From assembly GCA_013349295.1 (NCBI GenBank), contig DUZW01000001.1, forward strand, positions 1 to 64,000: a stretch of 64,000 nucleotides of DNA, in the 5' to 3' direction. A model generated the notes under the pieces. The model searched no databases. It had not been told where the DNA came from and worked only from the letters and a program-made list of their open reading frames with translations. Source of the DNA: Deltaproteobacteria bacterium. Lineage in GTDB: Bacteria; Desulfobacterota; Desulfobulbia; Desulfobulbales; Desulfurivibrionaceae. This document shows, piece after piece, positions 42,553 through 52,076 of this stretch. Made by a program: the position numbers and the translations under genes. Positions within the stretch are counted from its first letter, which is position 1. Each line of letters opens with the position of its first letter.

Positions 42553-43658
42553 AGATCCAAAAAGGTGGTGTCCCGATTCAACACCCTGCACCCCTCTTTT
42601 TCTACCACCGCCATGTTTTCCAAGCGGATCCCGCCCCAACCCGGGATATAGACCCCCGGCTCCACCGTGACCACCATCCCGGCGGCAAGGGGTTTACGGT
42701 TCCGGTAGTTGAGCGACGGACCTTCGTGAACGTTCAAGCCCACCCCGTGGCCAAGGCCATGGCCGAACCGCTCACCTAAGCCCGCCCGCTCTATCACGCC
42801 GCGGGCGATCTTGTCCACCGCCATTCCGCTTATCCCGGCCCGAAGGCAATTCAGCCCGGCCAGTTGCGCCTTGCGCACTAAACGGAACAACGAAACCGTT
42901 TTGGCATCCGGAGTTCCAAGCACCACGGTCCGGGTCATGTCCGAACAGTAGCCGTCCAACACGAGGCCCATGTCGATGACAATGGTTTCTCCAGCCGCCA
43001 GCGGTCTGTCGGAGGGAACCGCATGGGGCAAAGCCGCGTTGGGACCACCTGCGACGATGGTCTCGAAACTCGGCCGCTCCGCGCCCTTGAGCCGCATACC
43101 GTTTTCAATGGCCAGGGCCACCTCTTTTTCGGTCTGGCCCGGGCGCAGGGTACGATAAATCTCCAGAAACACCGCTTCGTTGAGGAGAACCGCACGTTCT
43201 ATCCTGGCCAGCTCCTCCACATCCTTTCCCAGCCGAAGCTCCTCGACAAACCCGGTGAGCGGCACCAGTTCCACCTTGAGGGCGGCAGCCAGCTTGGTCA
43301 GGGTCAGGGAGGTGGAATGCAGGAAATAATGACTCTCAAAGGCCAGCCGCTTGAAGCGGTGCTTCTTAAGCAGGATGCGCAGCAAGGGAAACAACCCACG
43401 GGGATAGAGCTTGACCCGAAAATCAGTGGACTCCTGTTCCGCCTGCAAATGAAACCGGGAATCGGTGAGAAGATAGGGCTCACCCTCGGAGGGGATGAGC
43501 AGGACGCCCGCGCTTTCGTTGATCGCATGATCCCTGGCCGTATAGCCGCTCAGATACCTCCGGTTTTCCGGCTGGGTCACCAGGATGGCGTCAAGCTGGC
43601 GCCGCTTGAGGCTGCGTCTGATTCGGTCAAGAACTCCTTGCATCCGCATGACCGTCAA
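42549..43658 (-). CDS. pepP: M24 family aminopeptidase (Xaa-Pro aminopeptidase-like)
   Basis: IDMGLVLDGYCSDMTRTVVLG; GHGLGHGVGLNVHEGPSL; VTVEPGVYIPGWGGIRLEN. Confidence 0.88.
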   Translation of the reverse strand: MTVMRMQGVLDRIRRSLKRRQLDAILVTQPENRRYLSGYTARDHAINESAGVLLIPSEGEPYLLTDSRFHLQAEQESTDFRVKLYPRGLFPLLRILLKKHRFKRLAFESHYFLHSTSLTLTKLAAALKVELVPLTGFVEELRLGKDVEELARIERAVLLNEAVFLEIYRTLRPGQTEKEVALAIENGMRLKGAERPSFETIVAGGPNAALPHAVPSDRPLAAGETIVIDMGLVLDGYCSDMTRTVVLGTPDAKTVSLFRLVRKAQLAGLNCLRAGISGMAVDKIARGVIERAGLGERFGHGLGHGVGLNVHEGPSLNYRNRKPLAAGMVVTVEPGVYIPGWGGIRLENMAVVEKEGCRVLNRDTTFLDL

Positions 43659-43915
43659 TGCATGAAATGGACAAAAACCTTAACCCCGTACCGGTAGAGC
43701 TTGCCGTGCAACCCCTGAATGGATTGGGGCAGATCCGCCTGCCCGAAATCCACCTGGTAGCGATACGGCTTGTCCAGTACCGTGAGGAAACCGAAACACG
43801 GCTTGTTATAGCGCGCCTCCGCCCCGGCTGCGTACCAATCCTTGAACCTTTTTTCAACCTCGGGCAGATCCTTGGGATCGGCCTCTTCCACATCGAGCCA
43901 GATTTCTGCTTCCAT
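43655..43915 (-). CDS. Conserved hypothetical protein
   Basis: 86 aa, overlaps the pepP start. Confidence 0.5.
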   Translation of the reverse strand: MEAEIWLDVEEADPKDLPEVEKRFKDWYAAGAEARYNKPCFGFLTVLDKPYRYQVDFGQADLPQSIQGLHGKLYRYGVKVFVHFMH

Positions 43916-43949
43916 GCCCCCTCTCCTTTCCTGAAACTATCGCCCTTGT

Positions 43950-44543
43950 TTACGGGATCAAATGCTGTTCGACCAAATCTTTCAGCTGTTTCAGGGCCTG
44001 GCCGTACTGTTCGTTAAGCTGGCCTTGAATCCTGGCCCATTCCTCTTGAAATTTCGGGTGCTGGGCGGGCTGCAGCTTCATGGCCCTGCCGGTCTGCTTG
44101 GCCAGATTCTGCTCCATCATCGCCATCTGCTGGCTGAACTGGGCCTCAAGCTGCTCTTTCAGCTGCTCGCCATGCTGCCGGTACCCATCGAGAATCTTTT
44201 TCATTTCAGCCAAAATCTGAAGCAGCTCTCCATCCCCCTGCCCGATCTCAACCAGCCCGTGCATGGCCTTATCGGCGAGCTCCTGCTTTTCCGCTTCACG
44301 GGCCAGGAAAATATTGCGCAGCATGGCCTGCACCGCCCCTTTCAGCACAGGCCCTTTCTCGTCAGGCGATAGCGCTCCAAGCCTTTCTCCCAGGCCAGGC
44401 CCTTCGCCGCGCATATAGGCGGCGCCGAGACGCATCCCCTCCTTGAGCTGCTCTTCTGCGAGGTAATTCCCTTCCCCTGCCCCGGCAGCCATTCTTGCCG
44501 CCCGCTCCAACACCATATCCATGGTGCTCTTTATTTCCGCCAT
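43950..44543 (-). CDS. Conserved hypothetical coiled-coil protein
   Basis: MAEIKSTMDMVLERAARMAAGAGEGNYLAEEQLKEG...; Gln-rich amphipathic. Confidence 0.6.
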   Translation of the reverse strand: MAEIKSTMDMVLERAARMAAGAGEGNYLAEEQLKEGMRLGAAYMRGEGPGLGERLGALSPDEKGPVLKGAVQAMLRNIFLAREAEKQELADKAMHGLVEIGQGDGELLQILAEMKKILDGYRQHGEQLKEQLEAQFSQQMAMMEQNLAKQTGRAMKLQPAQHPKFQEEWARIQGQLNEQYGQALKQLKDLVEQHLIP

Positions 44544-44647
44544 GGGAAACAGCCTCCTTGATTCTTCGTTTTTAAGTGTGCCTCGGGCAAACATACACCA
44601 AGGGTTCCACCATTTCCAGCCCTGTGTTTTTTTAGTAGCCGTGCGAA

Positions 44648-44721
44648 AATAACTTGTACTCATCCGCCTCGACGTTACGGCTCCTTATGCCGTCTCGGCA
44701 GGATGCGGTATTCACGTTATT
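44648..44721 (-). repeat. 74-bp palindromic element, family 2, copy b
   Basis: Reverse complement AATAACGTGAATACCGCATCCTGCCGAGACGGCATAAGGAGCCGTAACGTCGAGGCGGATGAGTACAAGTTATT. Confidence 0.6.
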
Positions 44722-44735
44722 TTTTGCTCAACGGC

Positions 44736-46826
44736 TTACCGGGGAAAGGCGGCCATGATCCCGCCATCCACCGGCAGGGTTGCGCCGGTGGTCGGGGTCT
44801 GTTCGCTGGCGAAAAAAACCACCGCATTGCCTACATGGTCGGCATGCACCGTAGTTTTCAGAAGATTCCGCTGGCGATAATAATCCTTGAGCCCTTCCGG
44901 GTCAAGGTTGCGGGAGCGCATCCGCTCAGGCCCCACCACATCCCAGAGGCCGGAGGAAACACCTGCGTCATCGAAAATCGCATCCGCATTGATCATGTTC
45001 ACCCGCACGCCGAACTCGGCCAGCTCCAGAGCGGCAATCTTGCCCAACTGATGTGCCCCGGCTTTGGAAGCGCTGTACGCGCCGAAAGAGGCGCCGGGAG
45101 CAAAAACATTTTTCGAACTGTTGATCACGATGCTGCCGCCGGTGCCCTGACGCTTTAGAATCGGGATCGCCCCCTTGATCACCTGAAACACCCCCAGACA
45201 GTTGACTTCCATGACCTGCCTGAAAGCAGCCTCGCTGAGGTCGGCAAGTTTCGCCACATGGGCGATGCCGGCATTGGGGACCAGAATATCAAGGCCGCCG
45301 CATTCCACGACCAGTTGCTCCATGCCGATCCGTACCGACTCCTCGCTGGTCACATCCATGAGCAACGAAGAAACCAGGCGACTGCCAAAAGTATCAGCCA
45401 GATTGTGGCAGACCGTTTCCAACCGTTCCTGATTGATGTCGGTCATGAAAACCCTGGCTCCGGCCTCCAGGAGCTTGCGGCCGATTCCCATGGCAATGGC
45501 CCCGCCCCCCCCGGTCACCAAGGCGGTTCGCCCCTCGAGGGGCTTCGGCTTTGCCTTCCCCAGCTTGACTTGCTCAAGAGCCCAGTATTCCATATCGAAA
45601 ATAGCGTCCTGTGCAAGCTCACGGTAAGGGCCGAGGGGTGCGCCCCGCAACTTTGCCGCAATGGTATGCTCGGCGATATCCGCGGCAATTCCTGCCTCCT
45701 TCTCACTGAACCCGGCGGCGACCAGGCCCAGACCCGGCACCAGAACAACCCGCGGCATGGAATCAAGCTTGGTGCGGCTGACCTTTTTCGCCGCCACCTG
45801 GGCGACGAAGTACTGGTCATACTCCTCCTGGTATCGGGCAAGTCCGCTCTGCACCGCCGCCATGGTCTCGCCCTCGTCCAGCCCCGCCACCTCAAGCCAG
45901 AGCGGGTAATTCTTGGTGCGGATCACATGGTCCGGGGTGAGCACCCCGTTGACAAAGAGCTCTCTGGCGTCCTCCCGGGCGAGAGCGGCAAGGATTTCCC
46001 CGTTCCGGCGCACGGTCAGCTGCAGGGTACGGCGACGGCCCGATTCCTCCACAAAACTCAATCCCCCCCGCAGGATGGGCAAGACCACCGACGGTTGCAC
46101 CGATCCCGGAGCAACGGCGAGGCTTGGGGTTGAACCCGCGCTGCGCCCGGCAAGATACGCCTCGGCCCGGCTCACATAATCGATCATCCTGTCGTAGGCG
46201 GTTTTTGCATCATCGCCAAAGGTGAAAATGCCATGATTTTTGAGAACGATGCAGTCGACTTCCGGCCTGCTCTCATAAAGTTCCGCCATGGCCCTGGCCA
46301 GGGGCAGACCCGGCATGATAAAGGGCAGTATCCCGATATTTTCCCCCAGCGCCTCGTGCAGATGGGTTTTTGCATCTTCCCGGTTGGTCAGGGAAACAAT
46401 GGCATCGGCATGGGTATGATCAATGAACCGGTGGGGCAGAAAGGCATGCACCAGGGTTTCGATGGAGGGATTGGGCGAGGCGGCGTCAAGGAGATGGGTG
46501 CGGAACTGGTTGACCATCTCCGCATCGCTTAAGTCCTGAACCAAGCGAAGCTTGCGGAGATAGGCCAGATCAAGGCCGGGAAATCCCTGGGGCGCGATGA
46601 TCCCAAGATCCCAGCCGCTGCCCTTGATATAGAGAATATCTTGTTCTTCCCCGACCAGATTGGTTATTCTGCCCTTAACCGAGGTGTTGCCGCCTCCGTG
46701 CAAAACAAGATCTTCTTCCGCGCCCAGCAACCGCGAGGTATAAACCCGGAGGGCGAGTTCCGGCAGGCAGTTGGGATAGGCCCCGACAAAGGCCTGGGCT
46801 TCTTTTTCATCATAACGGTTCTTCAT
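44736..46826 (-). CDS. Bifunctional class II aldolase / short-chain dehydrogenase
   Basis: N-terminal class II aldolase (HGGGNTSVKG, HTHADAIVSLTN) fused to SDR (ALVTGGGGAIAMGIGRKL, YSASKAGAHQLGK). Confidence 0.9.
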   Translation of the reverse strand: MKNRYDEKEAQAFVGAYPNCLPELALRVYTSRLLGAEEDLVLHGGGNTSVKGRITNLVGEEQDILYIKGSGWDLGIIAPQGFPGLDLAYLRKLRLVQDLSDAEMVNQFRTHLLDAASPNPSIETLVHAFLPHRFIDHTHADAIVSLTNREDAKTHLHEALGENIGILPFIMPGLPLARAMAELYESRPEVDCIVLKNHGIFTFGDDAKTAYDRMIDYVSRAEAYLAGRSAGSTPSLAVAPGSVQPSVVLPILRGGLSFVEESGRRRTLQLTVRRNGEILAALAREDARELFVNGVLTPDHVIRTKNYPLWLEVAGLDEGETMAAVQSGLARYQEEYDQYFVAQVAAKKVSRTKLDSMPRVVLVPGLGLVAAGFSEKEAGIAADIAEHTIAAKLRGAPLGPYRELAQDAIFDMEYWALEQVKLGKAKPKPLEGRTALVTGGGGAIAMGIGRKLLEAGARVFMTDINQERLETVCHNLADTFGSRLVSSLLMDVTSEESVRIGMEQLVVECGGLDILVPNAGIAHVAKLADLSEAAFRQVMEVNCLGVFQVIKGAIPILKRQGTGGSIVINSSKNVFAPGASFGAYSASKAGAHQLGKIAALELAEFGVRVNMINADAIFDDAGVSSGLWDVVGPERMRSRNLDPEGLKDYYRQRNLLKTTVHADHVGNAVVFFASEQTPTTGATLPVDGGIMAAFPR

Positions 46827-47051
46827 GAAACGGCTTCTCCTGAAAAATGCGGCTGCCGGCCCGGAAAAGAAAACAGACCGTGACGAAATTAATAAAATCT
46901 TACACCCAAAACAGCCTATAAAGGTGACTTATCAACGTTTTTTCCTTGACACCACACACAGATGGATTACACAGAAAGATTGTGGCCATAATATATACAG
47001 TTGTTGTGGATCCTGCACCTTTCCTTTTGCCCAAGGAGTCTTTTTGACGGT

Positions 47052-48821
47052 ATGACTGTAAATCAAGGTGAAGATACAGTCCAACTCATCAAGGACGCTG
47101 CGGACATCGCCGAGATCATCGGCGAACATGTCTCTCTCAAGCGCGCAGGCACCAATCTCAAGGGGCTCTGCCCTTTTCATTCCGAAAAAACGCCTTCCTT
47201 CACCGTAAATCCCGATCGCAAAACATACCACTGTTTTGGTTGCGGCGAGGGGGGGGATGTTCTCAGCTTCATGATGAACTTCCACCGCTTGAGCTTTGCT
47301 GAAGCGTTGAAAGAACTGGCCCGAAAATACCAGATTGCCCTGCCGGAAAAGCCGCTGAATCCCCAGGAGCTTGAAAAAGCCCAAAAGCGCGAGGCATTGC
47401 ATGTCGCCAACGAAAAAGCGGCCGAGCTCTTTCATCACCTCCTGCTTTCCGATCCGGGCGCGCAAAAAGCCCGCGAATATCTTGCCAAACGTGGCATCCC
47501 GGAGGAAATCACCCGGGAATTTCGCCTGGGATTTGCCCCGGACAGCTGGAGTTTTCTCGTCAACGCACTGCCCAAGCAGAACATCGGCGCCGAAGCAATC
47601 AAGGAGGCCGGCCTGATCGTGCCCAGGGAGAACGGCGGCTTTTATGACCGTTTCCGCAACCGGGTCATGTTTCCCATCATCGGCCTGACCGGCAGGGTCG
47701 TCGCCTTTGGCGGCCGCATTCTGGACGACGGCCAACCCAAGTACATGAACTCGCCGGAATCTCCGGTCTTTGACAAAAGCCGTACCCTGTTCGGCCTCTA
47801 TCATAATCGGGAGCACATCCGCCAAGCCAAAAACTGCCTGGTGGTTGAAGGCAACTTCGACCTGCTCTCCCTGGCCGTGCATGGGGTGCGCAATGTGGTC
47901 GCCCCCCTCGGCACCGCCTTGACCCAGGCCCATATCCGCTCTCTCAAGGGCTACACCGATGAGGTGATCCTTCTTTTTGACGGCGATCAGGCAGGACTCA
48001 AGGCGGCCATGCGCTCGGTTCCGCTTTTTTTGAGCGAACAGGTGACGGCTCGCATCGCCGTGCTGCCCGAGGCCCATGACCCGGATACCTTTGTCCGGGA
48101 GTTCGGCCGGGATGGTCTGAACAAACACCTTAAAACCGCCATGCCGTTGCCGGAGTTTGTTTTTGACAAGCTCGTTGCCCAATATGGCTTAAGCGTGGCC
48201 GGCAAGGCCAAGATCGTTGCAGAGCTGCAGGAACTGATCAAGGCCATTGGCGATCAACATCTCCAGCGCACCCTCTTTGTTTCGCATTTCGCCAAAAAAC
48301 TTGGCCTCGAACCCCAGCAGCTCCTGGATGGGGTCATCCCCGCCAAGCCGACAAACATCCAAGCCCCGAGACCTGCTGCCGCACCGGGAAAAGGCGAGGC
48401 CCAGCTCCCCATGAAACAGCGGCAGCTGCTTGAATTTCTCTTGGCCTACCCCGAATATCTGCCCGCCTTTCTGGAGGCGGGCCTGGAAGAAATCATCATA
48501 AACCCGTTCGGCCTTGCCATTCTGCATCTGCTCAAAAGGCAACCGGACCTCGCCGGCGGGTCGGAACAGCTCCTTGAGCTAGCCACCGGTCCGGAACGAT
48601 CTTTTATTTCCAAACTGCTTATCTCCACGCCCTCGCATTCCGAAGAGATGCGGGAACAGATGGCCCGGGAAATGCTGCGCTGGCTTACAGCAACCAGCAT
48701 GAAGGCGAAACAAGAACGGCTCACGCAACAAAGCAGCGAGGCCCGACAGACCAGGAATCCACAGCTCGAGATGGAGCTGGCGATACAAAAAATACAGATG
48801 AATAAGGCCCTGCATTCATAG
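47052..48821 (+). CDS. dnaG: DNA primase
   Basis: Zinc finger CPFHSEKTPSFTVNPDRKTYHCFGCGEGGDVLSF; followed by rpoD. Confidence 0.95.
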   Translation: MTVNQGEDTVQLIKDAADIAEIIGEHVSLKRAGTNLKGLCPFHSEKTPSFTVNPDRKTYHCFGCGEGGDVLSFMMNFHRLSFAEALKELARKYQIALPEKPLNPQELEKAQKREALHVANEKAAELFHHLLLSDPGAQKAREYLAKRGIPEEITREFRLGFAPDSWSFLVNALPKQNIGAEAIKEAGLIVPRENGGFYDRFRNRVMFPIIGLTGRVVAFGGRILDDGQPKYMNSPESPVFDKSRTLFGLYHNREHIRQAKNCLVVEGNFDLLSLAVHGVRNVVAPLGTALTQAHIRSLKGYTDEVILLFDGDQAGLKAAMRSVPLFLSEQVTARIAVLPEAHDPDTFVREFGRDGLNKHLKTAMPLPEFVFDKLVAQYGLSVAGKAKIVAELQELIKAIGDQHLQRTLFVSHFAKKLGLEPQQLLDGVIPAKPTNIQAPRPAAAPGKGEAQLPMKQRQLLEFLLAYPEYLPAFLEAGLEEIIINPFGLAILHLLKRQPDLAGGSEQLLELATGPERSFISKLLISTPSHSEEMREQMAREMLRWLTATSMKAKQERLTQQSSEARQTRNPQLEMELAIQKIQMNKALHS

Positions 48822-48896
48822 GGCCTGTACTCTTTTTCGACAGCTTTTGTTAAGTTAAAGAGGTGGGGCGAATTAACTTAGGAGGACGAAAAGGCT

Positions 48897-50507
48897 ATGC
48901 CGAGGCACGAAAAAGGATCAAAACCATCGAGTATAACCGCCGCCAAGGAAATGACCAGCGTCCTGCTGGCCGAGGATGCTTTGCTTGAAAGTGGAGAGGA
49001 AGAGGAAAGCAGCTGGTCGCTAGAACGCCCGAGCAATCTTACCGCCATTTTTGATCTGGATCTGGACAACGAGATCGACCTGGAGGAAAGCTTGCATCCG
49101 GTGGACTTGGAGGATGACGATTCGACCGGAGGGTTGATCGCAAAGACTCGCGATCTTTCCGGAAACCAGCTTGATCCGGTCAAGGCGTATCTCCAGGAAA
49201 TGGGTTCCGTGGGCCTGCTTTCCTCGGAAGCGGAAACCGAAATAGCCAAGAAGATCGAAGACGGGGAAAAACTGCTCCAGGACACCCTCCTGACCACGCC
49301 GCTGGCCATTGACTACCTGCGTGAAATAGCAGACAAGATGCTCGCCGGAAAACGGACCATCGCCGATATTCTCCGCGGCCAGGATGAAATAAATACTTCG
49401 ATCAATGAAGAAAAGAAAGAACAGTTTCTCGGGCAGATCAGCGAGGCACACCGTCTCAACGAAGAGCTTTCGGCCTTCCGTCTCGACCTGCTTGATCCCG
49501 CATTAACCAAAGCCGAAGCCCAGAAAATCAGAATCCGCATCAAACGCAACGGCAAGGCGATCGCCGACCTTTTTGAGCACGATCGCTTCAGCGCCAAGCA
49601 TCTCTCCACCATCATCACCCGACTGCGCAAACAAGGGGCCAAACTTACTCCTCCACCCCAGATCAAGAATGACAAAGCCAAATATTCCCTCTTTCTGCAA
49701 GGCTGCGTTAAAACACATGGCATTGATTATGAATCACTGACCACGTTGCTTAACGAAATCACCGCCGGGGAAAAAATCACCCGTGAATCAAAAAACACCC
49801 TGGTGCAGGCCAATCTGCGTCTTGTGGTCAGCGTGGCGAAAAAGTACGCCAATCGTGGGCTGCAGCTTCTCGATCTCATTCAGGAAGGCAACATCGGCCT
49901 GATGAAGGCCGTGGAAAAATTTGAATACCGGAGAGGCTATAAATTCAGCACCTATGCCACTTGGTGGATCAGACAGGCCATCACCCGGGCCATTGCCGAT
50001 CAGGGCCGCACCATCCGCATCCCCGTGCATATGATCGACACTATCAATCGTCTCCTCAAGGGCGCCAAGGATTTTCTGCGGGAAACAGGCCGCGAACCCA
50101 CCCCCGAGGAAATGGCCGAACGGCTCGATATCGATTTGAGCAAGGTCAAGAACATCCTGAAGATCGCCAAGGAGCCCCTCTCCCTGGACACCCCCATCGG
50201 CAGCAGCGAAGACAGCTATCTTTCCGATTTCATAGAAGACGTGAACTCCCTGTCGCCGGATGAGGCAACCGCCATGGAAAGTCTGCGGGAAAATCTCCGC
50301 AGCGTCTTGCGGACCCTCTCCCCGCGAGAGGAGCTGGTCCTGCGCATGCGCTTCGGAATCGACACTTCGGTTGACCTGACCCTGGAGGAGGTTGGCGATA
50401 ACTTCGCCGTAACCAGGGAGCGAATCCGCCAGATCGAAGCCAAGGCGCTGAAAAAACTCAAGCACCCCACCCGCCGCAATCTTCTTTTTGCCTTTTACAA
50501 CGATTAG
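48897..50507 (+). CDS. rpoD: RNA polymerase sigma factor RpoD
   Basis: [86 protein letters not shown]. Confidence 0.96.
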   Translation: MPRHEKGSKPSSITAAKEMTSVLLAEDALLESGEEEESSWSLERPSNLTAIFDLDLDNEIDLEESLHPVDLEDDDSTGGLIAKTRDLSGNQLDPVKAYLQEMGSVGLLSSEAETEIAKKIEDGEKLLQDTLLTTPLAIDYLREIADKMLAGKRTIADILRGQDEINTSINEEKKEQFLGQISEAHRLNEELSAFRLDLLDPALTKAEAQKIRIRIKRNGKAIADLFEHDRFSAKHLSTIITRLRKQGAKLTPPPQIKNDKAKYSLFLQGCVKTHGIDYESLTTLLNEITAGEKITRESKNTLVQANLRLVVSVAKKYANRGLQLLDLIQEGNIGLMKAVEKFEYRRGYKFSTYATWWIRQAITRAIADQGRTIRIPVHMIDTINRLLKGAKDFLRETGREPTPEEMAERLDIDLSKVKNILKIAKEPLSLDTPIGSSEDSYLSDFIEDVNSLSPDEATAMESLRENLRSVLRTLSPREELVLRMRFGIDTSVDLTLEEVGDNFAVTRERIRQIEAKALKKLKHPTRRNLLFAFYND

Positions 50508-50521
50508 TCGACTGTTATAGT

Positions 50522-50559
50522 GAAGAATAGGGTTCCCTCTTCAGGGAATCCTGTTCTTC
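50522..50559 (+). terminator. Long hairpin downstream of rpoD
   Basis: GAAGAATAGGGTTCCCTCTTCAGGGAATCCTGTTCTTC. Confidence 0.7.
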
Positions 50560-50716
50560 TGCCGCCCGCGCCTGACAAGGCCTTTACCCCGGGAAAACAG
50601 AGTTACCTTCGCACCACGCTTCTTCATGCTTGTGCCGGCCGGAACCTCCAGCCTCAGCAGGAAGCTCGCCAGTGCTGCAGACACTTCACCCTTTCGTTCC
50701 TTGCGGTCTTGCTGAT

Positions 50717-51832
50717 ATGGACACCAAACACCAGTGGCTTTCCCTTGCCCTTACCCCTGGGCTCGGCCCAGCCACCCTCCGAAAACTTGTCGAACGCTTC
50801 GGCTCTGCCCGACATATTCTCGCAGCGAGCCGCCAGGAGCTGGCGGAATGCTCTTTTTTACGCAAAGACAGCCTTGCCGGCCTGTGCGACCAGAAACTGA
50901 TTGCCGCCGCAGCGGCGGACCGGGAGCTTCAGCTGGCGGAAAAATCCGGAATAATCATCCTCTGCTGGGACGATCCGCTTTTTCCTCCCCTGCTCAAGGA
51001 AATAAACGATCCGCCGCCCATTCTCTATGTTAAGGGGGCGCCGCAACTCCTTCGCGCCCCGGGAATCGCCATGGTCGGGGCGCGGGCGGCGTCCTCGTAC
51101 GGGTTGCAGGTCGCGGAACGGCTGGCCAAGGAACTGGCCGGCCACGATCTTGTCATCACCAGCGGCTTTGCCCTGGGAATAGACACTGCCGCCCACAAAG
51201 GGGCGCTGGCGGCCGGAGGCAATACCATCGCGGTTATGGGCTGCGGCCTGGATATTGTTTATCCCGGCCAGAATAAAAAACTCCACGAACAAATAGCCGA
51301 CCACGGCGCGATAATCAGCGAAAGCCCTTTGGGAACGATGCCTGAAGGTTTTCGCTTTCCCGCCAGAAACCGGATTATAAGCGGCTTGTCCTTGGGAGTG
51401 GTGGTCGTGGAAGCCGCCATCCGTTCAGGCACCCTGATCACCGCGCACCAAGCGCTGGAACAGGGCAGAGATGTTTTTGCCATCCCAGGCAGGATCGATT
51501 CCCCGAAAAGCGAGGGCTGCCACCGCCTGATTCAGGAAGGAGCAAAGCTCGTGCACAACGGAGCCGATATTCTGGAAGAACTGGCCCTGAGCGCCCCGGC
51601 ATCAGCGCCGGCAATACACCCACCAGCGCCTCCGCTGCCGCCGGAAGAGGGGAAGATTTTCTCTCTTCTTGAGGTCTACCCAAAAAACATCGAAGAGATT
51701 ATCCAGGCGGCTCGACTGCCGGCTCACAGGATCAGCGAGATACTGCTTCACCTCGAACTCCAGGGCCTGGTGGCATCTTTACCGGGCAATCAATACCAAA
51801 GGCTTGCAGAACCACATTCGTCCAGTGTATAA
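50717..51832 (+). CDS. dprA: DNA-processing protein DprA
   Basis: MVGARAASSYGLQVAERLAKELAGHDLVITSGFALGIDTAAHKGAL...AVMGCGLDIVYP. Confidence 0.93.
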   Translation: MDTKHQWLSLALTPGLGPATLRKLVERFGSARHILAASRQELAECSFLRKDSLAGLCDQKLIAAAAADRELQLAEKSGIIILCWDDPLFPPLLKEINDPPPILYVKGAPQLLRAPGIAMVGARAASSYGLQVAERLAKELAGHDLVITSGFALGIDTAAHKGALAAGGNTIAVMGCGLDIVYPGQNKKLHEQIADHGAIISESPLGTMPEGFRFPARNRIISGLSLGVVVVEAAIRSGTLITAHQALEQGRDVFAIPGRIDSPKSEGCHRLIQEGAKLVHNGADILEELALSAPASAPAIHPPAPPLPPEEGKIFSLLEVYPKNIEEIIQAARLPAHRISEILLHLELQGLVASLPGNQYQRLAEPHSSSV

Positions 51833-51901
51833 GGCCCCTAGAGAAATAGTCGCAGCTGCGCCAGCTTAACAAAAACGGCAACCAGGCAAACCCCAAAAGT
51901 T

Positions 51902-52049
51902 GTAACTATTCAGCAGGGCCGCTGCTGCACGCAAGAGCCTGCGAGCAGCAGTGAAACGGCGATAGTCCGCCTATGCGGACAAGCCTATGACAGCTCAGCG
52001 AATACCGCGAGACGACTCCACAGCAAAGCGGGTGCCGCAGAATAGTTAC
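51902..52049 (+). repeat. Palindromic element, family 1, copy E (divergent/expanded)
   Basis: GTAACTATTCAGCAGGGCC...GGTGCCGCAGAATAGTTAC upstream of topA. Confidence 0.55.
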
Positions 52050-52076
52050 CCAAAACGCACAGATCACCAGGACACT

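Noticed and set aside
46932-48182. Minus-strand 416-aa ORF
   Set aside because: Antisense to dnaG; no domain signature.
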